Assembly (NCBI GenBank): GCA_963675575.1
Contig: OY776378.1
Coordinates: forward strand, 620,001 to 684,000
Direction of reading: 5' to 3'
From: JAGLOK01 sp963675575
GTDB taxonomy: Bacteria; Bacillota; Clostridia; Christensenellales; UMGS416
DNA length: 64,000 nucleotides
This document shows, one piece after another, positions 51,511 to 59,442 of this stretch (within the stretch, counting starts at the first letter, position 1; every line of letters starts with the position of its first letter). Position numbers and translations under genes: made by a program. The notes below the pieces were generated by a model that was not told where the DNA came from, did not search any database, and worked only from the letters and a program-made list of their open reading frames with translations.

Positions 51511-51586
51511 CTGGGTGTGGCGCAGTTGGTAGCGTGCTTGACTGGGGGTCAAGAGGCCGGAGGTTCAAGTCCTCTCACTCAGACCA
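51511..51586 (+). tRNA. tRNA-Pro (anticodon GGG)
   Basis: A 76-nt cloverleaf with encoded CCA. The acceptor stem is CTGGGTG / CACTCAG with one G-U, and the D-arm contains CGCAGTTGGTAGCG. The anticodon stem CTTGA/TCAAG encloses the loop CTGGGGG (anticodon GGG), and the T-arm is GGAGG-TTCAAGT-CCTCT. The discriminator A is followed by CCA. The anticodon reads CCC and CCU proline codons, and its G37 is a TrmD target. Confidence 0.95.
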
Positions 51587-51627
51587 TAAAAAGAGTTCTC
51601 GAAAGAGAGCTTTTTTTATGGTCTGAG
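51578..51627 (+). terminator. 23-bp hairpin that includes the tRNA-Pro 3' end
   Basis: The sequence 51578-51600 (CTCAGACCA, then ATAAAAAGAGTTCTC) pairs along its whole length with 51605-51627 around a GAAA tetraloop, with only two wobbles. The inner part with its T7 is a normal terminator. The outer part duplicates, inverted, the last nine bases of the tRNA gene. Confidence 0.7.
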
Positions 51628-51942
51628 ATTGCTTCAAAGTTTACAAAGTAAACATCTACCGCGCAGACCAAGGCGCAAATAAAAAAACCTATCTAAAGAG
51701 GACTATTTGTTTAATATTGGAATACAAATGGTGGATTTTTGATCGAATTTGATGCAATTTATTTTATTATGCTATTTTATGTTTCAAAACATTAAAAATT
51801 GTATATTAATAAAGAGTAATTATTTTCTTAACAGTTTTGGATAAAAATCAGCAAATGCAAAAATATTTACTATTTATTGTGATTGAATTTCATTTTTTAT
51901 CCGATAATATTAAAGAAGACAAAACTAATCAGAGCGTAGGTT
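51628..51942. other. Intergenic region between tRNA-Pro and fapA
   Basis: This 315-nt AT-rich stretch contains the short palindrome GTTTACAAAGTAAAC (51639-51653). No credible gene was seen. No good integration-type direct repeat of the tRNA 3' end was found here, only the inverted copy ending at 51627. Confidence 0.5.
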
Positions 51943-53619
51943 ATGACAATGACAAATGAAATTATAAATGCTGACAACCCCTCAACCAACGCAGAAAGTG
52001 CGGCTCAGAGCGAAAGTAATAGTATGCCTAAATGTGATGCTTCCTATCGATTGGAATATAATGATGATGGCGTATTTTTGCTGATAGATTATGGGGATAC
52101 AAGCGGCAGATCGCTACAGACGGAAATCGTGCTGTACGATATGAAACGAAGAAATATCGCAGGATTTGCCGAAGGGGATATTCGATTGAATATAAAATGG
52201 CGCAAAGAAAGCATACGCATAGCGGAATCCCAAGAGGAAGCTTCGGTGGATTCTGACTTGATGGTGTTGATATCACGTGACGAAATGTCGGCAGAATTAG
52301 TACTGTTCCCTCCATGCGGCGGCGGATGCGTGAAAAGCACAGATGAAATAATGGAGATAATCTTGGAGAAGTGGGGTGTCACTTTTGGCCTGGATAAGCA
52401 TGTAATTGGGAAAGCTGCAGATAACAGGGAGTATTACACGCCGATACCAATTGCTCAAGGCAAGCCCGCTGAAAAAGGTGAAGACGGACGAATTATTTTC
52501 TTGTTTAATACCGAACACAACTATGCCCCCAAAATTGATGAAGATGGCAGCGCGGATTATAAAAGTTTAAATGTATTTGAAAACGTTTCGGAGGGTCAAG
52601 TTGTGGCCAGCATAATTCTCCCGGGGGAAGGCACCGAGGGATGCACGGTAAAAGGCAATAGTATTCCGCCGGAAAAAGGTGTGGAAGCTAAACTGCCTTT
52701 AGTAAAAAATGTTGCACTTTCCGAAGACGGACAAAGTCTGATTGCCTTAAAAAGCGGCAGAATCGATTATATCGGCAAAAGAGTTGAGGTTACTGATGTA
52801 TACCGGGTTGCAGGCGATGTTGATATGAGCGTGGGAAATATACGCTTTGAGGGAGATGTTCTTGTGTCTGGAAATGTGATTTCAGGTCTTGTCATTGAAG
52901 CGGACGGAATGATTGAAGTTCGGGGATATGTTGAAGGGTCTACTCTTATTGCGGGTAAAGATATTATCTTAAAAAAGGGTATGCAAGGTATGGGAAAAGG
53001 AAAACTTGTAGCAGGCGGAAATATAATAGCAAAGTTTTTGGAATACTGCGATATAAAAGCGAATGGTGATATTACTGCTGATTATATTGTCCACTGCACA
53101 GCTACAGCCGGAGAATCTATCATGATGAAAGGTAAATTCGGAAAGATAGTGGGCGGAACCGCCCGTGCCGCCAAAACAATTACCGCAAATTTTATAGGAG
53201 CAGTTTCAAACGAATTAACGGTATTGGAGCTTGGAGCCTCTCCCGAATCCCGGACCCGTCACTCGGAGCTTATTGAAACCAGAAATCAAATAAGAGAACA
53301 ACTCGAGAAGATCAATAACGTTGCCAAGGTTTTTAATACGAAGAACGATTCTTCTGACCGCCGGGATATGAGAGAAAAACTTATTAGAGCCAAGAATCAG
53401 CTTGAGCAGCAATATGAAAACACATTAGAAGAGATTGAGACTTTGAACAAAATACTCAAAAAAGATAGCGGAGCACGTCTGAATGTGATTAAATCAATAT
53501 TTCCAAATGTTAAAGTAACAATTGACTCTAGTTTAACAACTATTAAAAATCAAATAGACTTTGCCACTTTTAGATACAGTAAAGGGGAGATTGTATCTTC
53601 CATATGTGAAACGAGATAA
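51943..53619 (+). CDS. fapA: FapA (DUF342) family polymer-forming-like protein
   Basis: A 558-residue DUF342/FapA protein. The N-terminal domain (about 60-240) includes DLMVLISRDEMSAELVLFPP and EEGVTFGLD-like KWGVTFGLDKHVIG. A central right-handed beta-helix (about 280-440) shows short repeated strands (VGNIRFEGDVLVSGNVISGLVIEADGMIEVRGYVEGSTLIAGKDI). The C-terminus is a coiled coil (about 455-520; EQLEKINN.., LIRAKNQLEQQYENTLEEIETL). Family members are linked to polysaccharide or flagellar-type assemblies, but the exact role is open. The start is ATG 51943 or 51949. It is a single gene. Confidence 0.86.
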   Translation: MTMTNEIINADNPSTNAESAAQSESNSMPKCDASYRLEYNDDGVFLLIDYGDTSGRSLQTEIVLYDMKRRNIAGFAEGDIRLNIKWRKESIRIAESQEEASVDSDLMVLISRDEMSAELVLFPPCGGGCVKSTDEIMEIILEKWGVTFGLDKHVIGKAADNREYYTPIPIAQGKPAEKGEDGRIIFLFNTEHNYAPKIDEDGSADYKSLNVFENVSEGQVVASIILPGEGTEGCTVKGNSIPPEKGVEAKLPLVKNVALSEDGQSLIALKSGRIDYIGKRVEVTDVYRVAGDVDMSVGNIRFEGDVLVSGNVISGLVIEADGMIEVRGYVEGSTLIAGKDIILKKGMQGMGKGKLVAGGNIIAKFLEYCDIKANGDITADYIVHCTATAGESIMMKGKFGKIVGGTARAAKTITANFIGAVSNELTVLELGASPESRTRHSELIETRNQIREQLEKINNVAKVFNTKNDSSDRRDMREKLIRAKNQLEQQYENTLEEIETLNKILKKDSGARLNVIKSIFPNVKVTIDSSLTTIKNQIDFATFRYSKGEIVSSICETR

Positions 53620-53912
53620 CTTCTTGTTTTCAATGTTTCTTCAGCAAACAACTTGTGTTGCAAAATGTCAAAAAGATTAATCAATAAAAAATAATGTGTA
53701 ATGCGAATGGTTTGATTGTCCAATAATTCGATTTGACAATTTTTTATCATACGGTATAATGACACTATATCTTTTTTTAGAATTTCTAACCAGACTCACA
53801 TTAAATTAACATACAAAACCGACATTTCAGACAACTCAACAGAGTAGGATATTTGCTTTTTGTAAACTTCACTAAAGACTTAATAAATGATTTATAAAGC
53901 TGAGGTGGCAAA
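53620..53912. other. Upstream region and leader of hydrogenase operon 2
   Basis: Contains the promoter at 53733-53760 and then a roughly 145-nt leader before the small-protein gene. An ATTGTC/GACAAT dyad lies just upstream of and inside the -35. No known riboswitch and no Rex-type TTGTTAA dyad were recognised, in contrast to operon 1. Confidence 0.5.
53733..53760 (+). promoter_or_regulatory. Consensus promoter of hydrogenase operon 2
   Basis: Perfect TTGACA (53733-53738) and TATAAT (53755-53760) with a 16-nt spacer. The transcript would include the 30-residue peptide gene and then hydC-hydB-hydA. Confidence 0.75.
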
Positions 53913-54005
53913 GTGAAAAAAATTCTGAGATTCATTTATAATCCCTTTTGCGAGGCTTTGTGTAATTCGTATTGCGAATTTTTTAACAATATCAAGCGAG
54001 CATAA
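53913..54005 (+). CDS. 30-residue cysteine-containing small protein
   Basis: A reading frame of 30 codons starting at GTG 53913, 4 nt after a strong GAGGTGG, and ending at TAA 54005. The peptide has three basic residues near its start (KKILR), then aromatic and hydrophobic residues, and a regular CxxxCxxxC array (CEALCNSYC) followed by EFFNNIKRA. It lies between the operon-2 promoter and hydC. Three cysteines at i, i+4, i+8 would line one helix face and could bind a metal or cluster. I do not recognise a family. The good ribosome site and position favour a real gene, but it is short enough to be chance. Confidence 0.5.
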   Translation: MKKILRFIYNPFCEALCNSYCEFFNNIKRA

Positions 54006-54107
54006 GGGATAAAACAGGCTGGATGTTTTCATGTAGTCTTTTTTGATATACCAATTTTATTTAATGAAAAATATTTAATATAAAAAACTTATTTGGAGGT
54101 AATGCAT

Positions 54108-54563
54108 ATGGATGTAAAAGAAATTGTCGACAAGCACGGAAGAGGGCGAGAAAAGCTACTGGAAGTTTTACTTGAGTGCCAGGAACAGTCGGAAGAATCA
54201 TATCTTTCTCCCGAGGTAGTTTTCGAAGTATCCCAAGAAATGAACATTCCGGAAAGTCAAGTTGTTGGAGTAGCATCATTTTATTCACTTTTATCAACCT
54301 GTCCCAGAGGGAAGCACATAATACAAATTTGCAATGATGTGCCATGCTATATAAACGGCTCAATGAATCTTGTTGAAGAGCTTGAAAATCTTTTGGGAAT
54401 CAAGATGTGTGAAACCACAAAAGACGGACTTTTTACATTGGAATTCACCAGTTGTTTGGGATGCTGTGAAATGGCTCCGGCCATTCAGATAGGCGATAAG
54501 GTATATGGGAATTTAACTCCTGAAAAGCTGAATAGCGTTATCGATGAATATAGGAGGCAATAA
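54108..54563 (+). CDS. hydC: Hydrogenase [2Fe-2S] subunit HydC (NuoE-like, copy 2)
   Basis: A 151-residue NuoE-like subunit. The four cluster cysteines are visible in ICNDVPCYINGS and SCLGCCEMAP, and the N-terminal helical bundle (LSPEVVFEVSQEMNIPESQVVGVASFYSLL) is normal. It transfers electrons within the hydrogenase trimer. The start is ATG 54108, 8 nt after GGAGG; the ATG at 54102 is too close to the ribosome site. Its stop falls close to the start of hydB copy 2. It is clearly diverged from copy 1 at 37956-38438, so the two operons are not a recent duplication. Confidence 0.93.
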   Translation: MDVKEIVDKHGRGREKLLEVLLECQEQSEESYLSPEVVFEVSQEMNIPESQVVGVASFYSLLSTCPRGKHIIQICNDVPCYINGSMNLVEELENLLGIKMCETTKDGLFTLEFTSCLGCCEMAPAIQIGDKVYGNLTPEKLNSVIDEYRRQ

Positions 54564-54564
54564 A

Positions 54565-55806
54565 ATGGTTAAAAATATATTAACGAAAAGATTTGGTAAA
54601 ATTGACCCTTTATCCATTGATGATTATATAAAAGAAGGCGGATATAAATCTTTAAAAAAAGCAATTGACATGAAGGGCAGTTACGTCATTAAAGAGCTAA
54701 AGGTTTCAGAGCTTAAGGGCAGGGGCGGCGCAGGATTTCCAATGGGCATCAAAATGGAAGCAGTTCAGAAAGCGCTAGGAGAACCCAAGTATATTGTATG
54801 CAATGCAGACGAAGGCGAGCCGGGTAACTTCAAGGATCGATATCTTATGGAAAACGACCCTCATCAGTTGATTGAGGGCATGGTGATATCGGCCGTGTCG
54901 GTGGGGGCAAAGCAAGGATTTATTTTTATTAGAGGAGAATATAAAAACGCCGCACGCATCCTCGAAACGGCATTGGAACAGGCAAGGGTGAAAGGCTACT
55001 TGGGAGAGAACATATTAGATTCAGGGCACACATTTGATATTGATGTGCATAAAGGCGCAGGTTCATATGTTTGTGGAGAAGAGTTTGCACTCCTTGCTTC
55101 ATTAGAAGGCAGAATGGGAAGATCCGATTACAAACCGCCTTTCCCGACAACCAATGGACTTTATGACAAGCCAACGTTGCTAAACAATGTAGAGACGCTG
55201 TCAAATATTCCATACATAATTGAAGTCGGCGGGGCACAATACGCAAAGATTGGTACACCTTCTTCCAAGGGAACAAAGCTTGTAAGCTTATGTGGTCATG
55301 TAAACAAGCCGGGTCTTTACGAAGTGGAGTTTGGAACATCAATCAGGAAGATAATTAATGAGCTTGGCGGCGGAGTTAAGGGCAAAAAGATTAAGATGGT
55401 GCAGCTTGCCGGTGCAAGCGGACCGCTCATACCGGACAGTATGCTCGACTTAAAGCTGGATTATAAAGAGGCCGCTGAAAAAGGACTAAGTTTCGGTTCG
55501 GCTGCGATAATTGTCATGAATGAAACTGTGGATACATTAGATATTCTAAGGCGTATACTTGAGTTTTTCAGACATGAATCGTGCGGGAAATGCACACCTT
55601 GCAGAGAAGGCCTTATACAAACTCAGATATTGCTGGACAGATTCATTGATAAAAAAGCAACCCAAAAAGATTTGGACTTGTTGGAAGTATTGATTGATAC
55701 AATCAGCATTTCTTCCATTTGCGGTCTTGGTCAAGCGGCGCCCACTTCTATAAAAACGGCGCTTAAATATTTCTCAGATGCGTTTAAAATAAGCGAAGCG
55801 GTTTAA
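54565..55806 (+). CDS. hydB: Hydrogenase NADH-binding subunit HydB, short form (NuoF-like, copy 2)
   Basis: A 413-residue NuoF core: GRGGAGFPMGIKM, CNADEGEPGNFKDRYLME, GAGSYVCGEEFALLASLEG (FMN/NADH site), an SLBB segment and one [4Fe-4S] site (ESCGKCTPCREG with ICGLGQAAP). Unlike copy 1 it lacks the N-terminal thioredoxin-like [2Fe-2S] domain and the C-terminal 2x[4Fe-4S] ferredoxin domain, about 200 residues in all. Short forms of this kind are known from NADH-dependent hydrogenases such as that of Syntrophomonas. ATG 54565 has AGGAGG upstream; the upstream in-frame ATG 54544 lies inside hydC. Confidence 0.94.
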   Translation: MVKNILTKRFGKIDPLSIDDYIKEGGYKSLKKAIDMKGSYVIKELKVSELKGRGGAGFPMGIKMEAVQKALGEPKYIVCNADEGEPGNFKDRYLMENDPHQLIEGMVISAVSVGAKQGFIFIRGEYKNAARILETALEQARVKGYLGENILDSGHTFDIDVHKGAGSYVCGEEFALLASLEGRMGRSDYKPPFPTTNGLYDKPTLLNNVETLSNIPYIIEVGGAQYAKIGTPSSKGTKLVSLCGHVNKPGLYEVEFGTSIRKIINELGGGVKGKKIKMVQLAGASGPLIPDSMLDLKLDYKEAAEKGLSFGSAAIIVMNETVDTLDILRRILEFFRHESCGKCTPCREGLIQTQILLDRFIDKKATQKDLDLLEVLIDTISISSICGLGQAAPTSIKTALKYFSDAFKISEAV

Positions 55807-55816
55807 GGGGGTAACT

Positions 55817-57547
55817 ATGATTAACATTACAATTAACAATAAAAAAATAAATGTTGAAGAAAACTCATCGATTTTGGCGGCGGCAAAAAGCATTGGAATC
55901 AATATTCCCACTTTATGCTATCATCCGGATCAGGAAATAAAAGCCAACTGCCGTGTTTGCGTTGTGGAGATAGACGGATACAAAACATTGCAAACTTCAT
56001 GTTCAACGAAAGTCCGCGATGGAATGAACATCCGCACAAACACACCAAAGGTTCGTGAGGCGCGCAAAGTCGTGATAGAACTTTTGATGGCAAACCATGA
56101 TGTAAATTGCACGTCATGCCCGTCTAACCATAATTGCGGGCTGCAGCAGATTGCCGCAGATTTGGGAATACGCGAGAGCAGATTTGAGGACGTGCTGGAA
56201 GTAAAACCGATTGACACAAGCTCGCCTTCGTTGGTGCGCAATCCGAACAAATGCATAAAATGCGGACGGTGCATACAAATGTGCGCGCAAGTTCAGGGAT
56301 TGGGTATAATCGAATATATGGGGCGCAGCTTTGAAGCCGATGTGCAGCCGGCATATGGAAGATTTTTGAGCGATGTGGCTTGTGTGAGCTGCGGACAGTG
56401 TTCCGCTATATGCCCTGTTGCCGCGATTACCGAAAAAGAAGACATAGAACGCGTTTGGGACGCGATAAACGACCCGAAAAAGACTGTGGTGGTGCAAACA
56501 GCTCCCGCGGTGCGCGTTTCTATCGGCGAGGAGTTTGGCATGGAGCCGGGACAAGTTGTCACCGGACAGATGGTCGCCGCACTGAGAATGGTGGGGTTTG
56601 ACAAAGTATTTGATACAGACTTTACCGCCGACCTTACAATAATCGAGGAAGGAAACGAACTCCTTCAACGAATGAAAACAGGCGGCGTGCTGCCCATGCT
56701 TACATCATGCTCTCCGGGGTGGATAAACTTCATTGAACAGTATTATCCGGAGCTTTTGCCGCATGTCTCCACATGCAAATCCCCACAGCAGATGTTTGGC
56801 GCATTGGCAAAATCGTACTATCCTGAAAAGATAGGCAAAAAGGCTGAAGATATTTTCTCTGTTTCCATCATGCCATGTACAGCCAAGAAATTTGAAGCAT
56901 TACGCGACGAGATGAGCGTTGATGGCAAAGAGCCCGATGTGGACGTTGTGCTAACCACACGCGAATTGGGCAAGATGCTTAAACAGGCAGGGATAGATTT
57001 CGTCAACCTCCCCGAAGAAGAATATGACAGCCCGTTTGGAATTACAACGGGTGCCGCGGTAATTTTCGGTGCCACAGGCGGAGTTATGGAAGCCGCGCTG
57101 AGGACAGTTTATGAAGTGGTTACGGGGAAAACACTCGAATCGCTTGACTTTAACGAAGTCCGTGGGTTGGAAGGCATTAAAGAAAGCGAAGTGGATTTGG
57201 ATGGAACAATAGTGAAGGTTGCTGTGGTTCATACGCTGTCCAACGCGAGGAAAATGCTTGAGCTTATAAAAGCCGGAAAAGCAGACTACGCTTTCATTGA
57301 GGTTATGTGCTGCCCAGGCGGATGCATTGGCGGAGGCGGCCAGCCTTACGGCGCAACAGATGAGCTGCGAACGAAACGAATAGAAGCAATATATAAGGCG
57401 GATAAAGACCTTCCTCTCAGAAAATCTCATGAGAGCCCTGCTGTTAAGAAAATCTATGAAGATTTCTTGATTGAGCCGCTGGGTGAGAAATCTCACCACC
57501 TGCTTCATACAACCTATAAGGACAGAAGCAAAAAAGTTAAAAAATAA
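55817..57547 (+). CDS. hydA: [FeFe]-hydrogenase catalytic subunit HydA (copy 2)
   Basis: A 576-residue catalytic subunit with the same domain order as copy 1: [2Fe-2S] (CRVCVVEID), His-ligated [4Fe-4S] (HDVNCTSCPSNHNCGLQ), two [4Fe-4S] (CIKCGRCIQMC, CVSCGQCSAICP), and the H-cluster domain with TSCSPGW, MPCTAKKFE and MCCPGGCIGGGGQP. The first motif is again TSCS rather than TSCC. Copy 2 starts 10 nt after hydB-2 behind AAGGGGG and ends in a strong terminator. H-cluster maturases (HydE, HydF, HydG) are not in the window. Confidence 0.94.
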   Translation: MINITINNKKINVEENSSILAAAKSIGINIPTLCYHPDQEIKANCRVCVVEIDGYKTLQTSCSTKVRDGMNIRTNTPKVREARKVVIELLMANHDVNCTSCPSNHNCGLQQIAADLGIRESRFEDVLEVKPIDTSSPSLVRNPNKCIKCGRCIQMCAQVQGLGIIEYMGRSFEADVQPAYGRFLSDVACVSCGQCSAICPVAAITEKEDIERVWDAINDPKKTVVVQTAPAVRVSIGEEFGMEPGQVVTGQMVAALRMVGFDKVFDTDFTADLTIIEEGNELLQRMKTGGVLPMLTSCSPGWINFIEQYYPELLPHVSTCKSPQQMFGALAKSYYPEKIGKKAEDIFSVSIMPCTAKKFEALRDEMSVDGKEPDVDVVLTTRELGKMLKQAGIDFVNLPEEEYDSPFGITTGAAVIFGATGGVMEAALRTVYEVVTGKTLESLDFNEVRGLEGIKESEVDLDGTIVKVAVVHTLSNARKMLELIKAGKADYAFIEVMCCPGGCIGGGGQPYGATDELRTKRIEAIYKADKDLPLRKSHESPAVKKIYEDFLIEPLGEKSHHLLHTTYKDRSKKVKK

Positions 57548-57552
57548 TATTG

Positions 57553-57585
57553 AAAAAGCCGCTTTCAATTGAAAACGGCTTTTTT
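57553..57585 (+). terminator. Terminator of hydrogenase operon 2
   Basis: AAAAAGCCG / CGGCTTTTT stem with a 14-nt loop that is itself nearly palindromic (TTTCAATTGAAA), then T-rich sequence. Confidence 0.85.
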
Positions 57586-57636
57586 GTTGTATACGAAAAC
57601 CCACGACTGTGCTGGGGGATCATTATTGCATATTAA

Positions 57637-58485
57637 CTAACCGAACAAATTGGATTTAACACCCTTGTATGGCGTTTTTATAGAAAAGAGCATGCCTGCC
57701 AAGAATTCTTTCGGGTCATCAAGCTTGCCTGTGGAGGCTGAAGTTATATACATTGTGTCCAAATCTTTTCCTCCAAACGCCACGCATGATGTTTGCGAAG
57801 CGGGAATTTTAATGGTTTGGATTACATTTCTTTTTGCAGGGTCTATTGTCATCACTTTACTCGAACCCCAAACAGCAACATTGAGATTTCCGTTTTCATC
57901 GATACACATTCCGTCCGGACGTTCGTCTATAAAATCATAAACAGCCTCTCCTCCTTGGATATTGCCATCTTTTTTGTCAAAATGAAACGAATCTATGCGT
58001 TTATAGTGTGTGTCAATATAATAAAATGTTTTTGTATCGGCGGACCAATCTAAGCCGTTTGACGTATATACTTCTCCGAAAAGTTTTGTCAGCGTTCCGT
58101 CTGTATCTAATTTGTAGAATGCGCCTTTGCCTTCCCGGCTCAACGTTCCCGCGTAGAATCTTCCGTCAGGGCCGACTTTTCCGTCATTAAAGCGCGAGCC
58201 TTCCACCACGATTTTTTGGTGAGCCAACACGAAAATCCCGTTTTCCTCTAAGTAATAGATTCCGTCTTCCATAGCGGCGAGGAGACGGCCGTCTTTACAT
58301 AGACCTAAGCTGCCCACCATTTGAGGTGTGGGGATTACTTTTTCTTCTTTGGTTTCAGGATTATATTTTCTTATCGACTGTCCTTCAATGTCCACAAAAT
58401 AGAGCACGTTTTCACGAAAATCCCAAAGTGGGCATTCTCCGAGTGCTGCCTTTTTTGTTTTTTCCATTTTGAGATTAAAATTCAT
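57637..58485 (-). CDS. SMP-30/gluconolactonase-like protein
   Basis: A 282-residue six-bladed beta-propeller of the SMP-30/gluconolactonase/LRE family. It shows the metal-binding LGECPLWDFRENVLYFVDIEG near the start, RFNDGKVGPDGRFYAGTLSREG in the middle, SNGLDWSADTKTFYYIDT and RPDGMCIDENGNLNVAVWG. Glu in GECP, Asn in SRFNDGK, Asn in TSNGL and Asp in PDGM correspond to the calcium ligands of the family. It would hydrolyse a sugar lactone; the specific lactone is unknown. It is followed on the same strand by no other sugar gene, so context adds little. Confidence 0.9.
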   Translation of the reverse strand: MNFNLKMEKTKKAALGECPLWDFRENVLYFVDIEGQSIRKYNPETKEEKVIPTPQMVGSLGLCKDGRLLAAMEDGIYYLEENGIFVLAHQKIVVEGSRFNDGKVGPDGRFYAGTLSREGKGAFYKLDTDGTLTKLFGEVYTSNGLDWSADTKTFYYIDTHYKRIDSFHFDKKDGNIQGGEAVYDFIDERPDGMCIDENGNLNVAVWGSSKVMTIDPAKRNVIQTIKIPASQTSCVAFGGKDLDTMYITSASTGKLDDPKEFLAGMLFSIKTPYKGVKSNLFG

Positions 58486-58496
58486 GCAAACCTACT

Positions 58497-58922
58497 TTAT
58501 TCGGTTTCTTCAACAGTATCTTTTGCGGCAATTTCTTTTTTTATTCGAATGGAAGTGAAGAAATCATTTACATAACTCCATCTAAATATAGCAACAACAA
58601 TAATTATTTCGAAAATTAGCGAATACGGTCTTCCACCGTTTAAAATCGATATGCTTGAAATGATTGATACGCCGATTACATACCAAATTCTGAAAGCTTT
58701 TTTCCTTTTGTTAAATAATATTATGCAGACAGCCAAAGGCGAATAAAGCAGCAAATAAAAAAGCGCAAGCGGCAAATCGAAACGCCCGGAATTTATAATC
58801 GGATATAAAGTCGACAAAATAAAACCCGCTATAATTCTAAGCTGAAATAGTAAGCCTAACGATTTAAAGCCTTTTTCATTTTGTTCTTTATCATTCGGAA
58901 AATTGTCTTGAAGATTTTTCAT
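58497..58922 (-). CDS. Small membrane protein of unknown function
   Basis: A 141-residue protein with four predicted membrane spans: LLFQLRIIAGFILSTLYPII, LALFYLLLYSPLAVCIILF, FRIWYVIGVSIISSISIL and YSLIFEIIIVVAIFRWSYV. Charged ends are probably cytoplasmic (KNLQDNFPNDKEQNEKGFK and EIAAKDTVEETE). The overall shape resembles DUF2569-type proteins, but I cannot confirm that. It lies 11 nt before the SMP-30 gene on the same strand, so the two are likely co-transcribed. Confidence 0.7.
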   Translation of the reverse strand: MKNLQDNFPNDKEQNEKGFKSLGLLFQLRIIAGFILSTLYPIINSGRFDLPLALFYLLLYSPLAVCIILFNKRKKAFRIWYVIGVSIISSISILNGGRPYSLIFEIIIVVAIFRWSYVNDFFTSIRIKKEIAAKDTVEETE

Positions 58923-58954
58923 AATACATCCTTAATTAAATAATTTTTATAATA

Positions 58955-59314
58955 TCATTTAAAACGAACTATATTCCCACGAGGGGGAATAAAAAGCAAA
59001 ACGAGCGCAAGCAACATAAAGAACAACCCTAATAAAAAAGTATCAGTGCTGGGGCTTAAAGAACCCAATGATAAAAAAGCGATTATCCACCACCACCACT
59101 GTTTAAAACGGTACTGGTTTAATTTTATACCGTAATACTTTTGATTCTTGTCAAGTCGGGAATGTGCCAGTATACAGGAAGTGATGCCAAGCCCACCTAA
59201 AAGCAGAAAAGGGAATATACTAAAAAGCCCGACGATGAGCAAAACCGCGGAAAGGGCAAGAATCGCCACATACCACCATTTTGAAAGAAGCCAATTTCTA
59301 TTTCTGTCAAACAT
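58955..59314 (-). CDS. Small Trp-rich membrane protein
   Basis: A 119-residue protein with four closely packed hydrophobic segments (WWYVAILALSAVLLIVGLFSI, FLLLGGLGITSCIL, WWWWIIAFLSLGSL and LLGLFFMLLALVLLFIPP). The tetra-tryptophan at its centre is unusual. The start is ATG 59314 with CGGAG; an upstream ATG at 59353 has no ribosome site. It precedes the previous membrane-protein gene by 32 nt on the same strand. No function is recognised. Confidence 0.7.
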   Translation of the reverse strand: MFDRNRNWLLSKWWYVAILALSAVLLIVGLFSIFPFLLLGGLGITSCILAHSRLDKNQKYYGIKLNQYRFKQWWWWIIAFLSLGSLSPSTDTFLLGLFFMLLALVLLFIPPRGNIVRFK

Positions 59315-59442
59315 TTTTTTCTCCGATAATTTGTTATAGGAATTATACAACAATTTTCATGCTTTATAAAGAGTCTTTGATTATGAATTGATAAAATGAT
59401 AAAATAAGTCTATTGAAAAATGAAAATGAAAAGAAGAAATAT

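Noticed and set aside
51628..51942. Integrated element attachment site at tRNA-Pro
   Set aside because: Only an inverted copy of the tRNA 3' end was found, not a direct repeat, and no integrase gene lies nearby.
53767..53912. Riboswitch in the hydrogenase operon 2 leader
   Set aside because: No recognisable aptamer core or strong terminator/antiterminator pair was found in the leader.
53966..53992. Terminator made of AATTCG-TATTG-CGAATT plus T-run near 53980
   Set aside because: The hairpin lies inside the small-protein reading frame and its stem is only 6 AT-rich base pairs; coding use explains it better.
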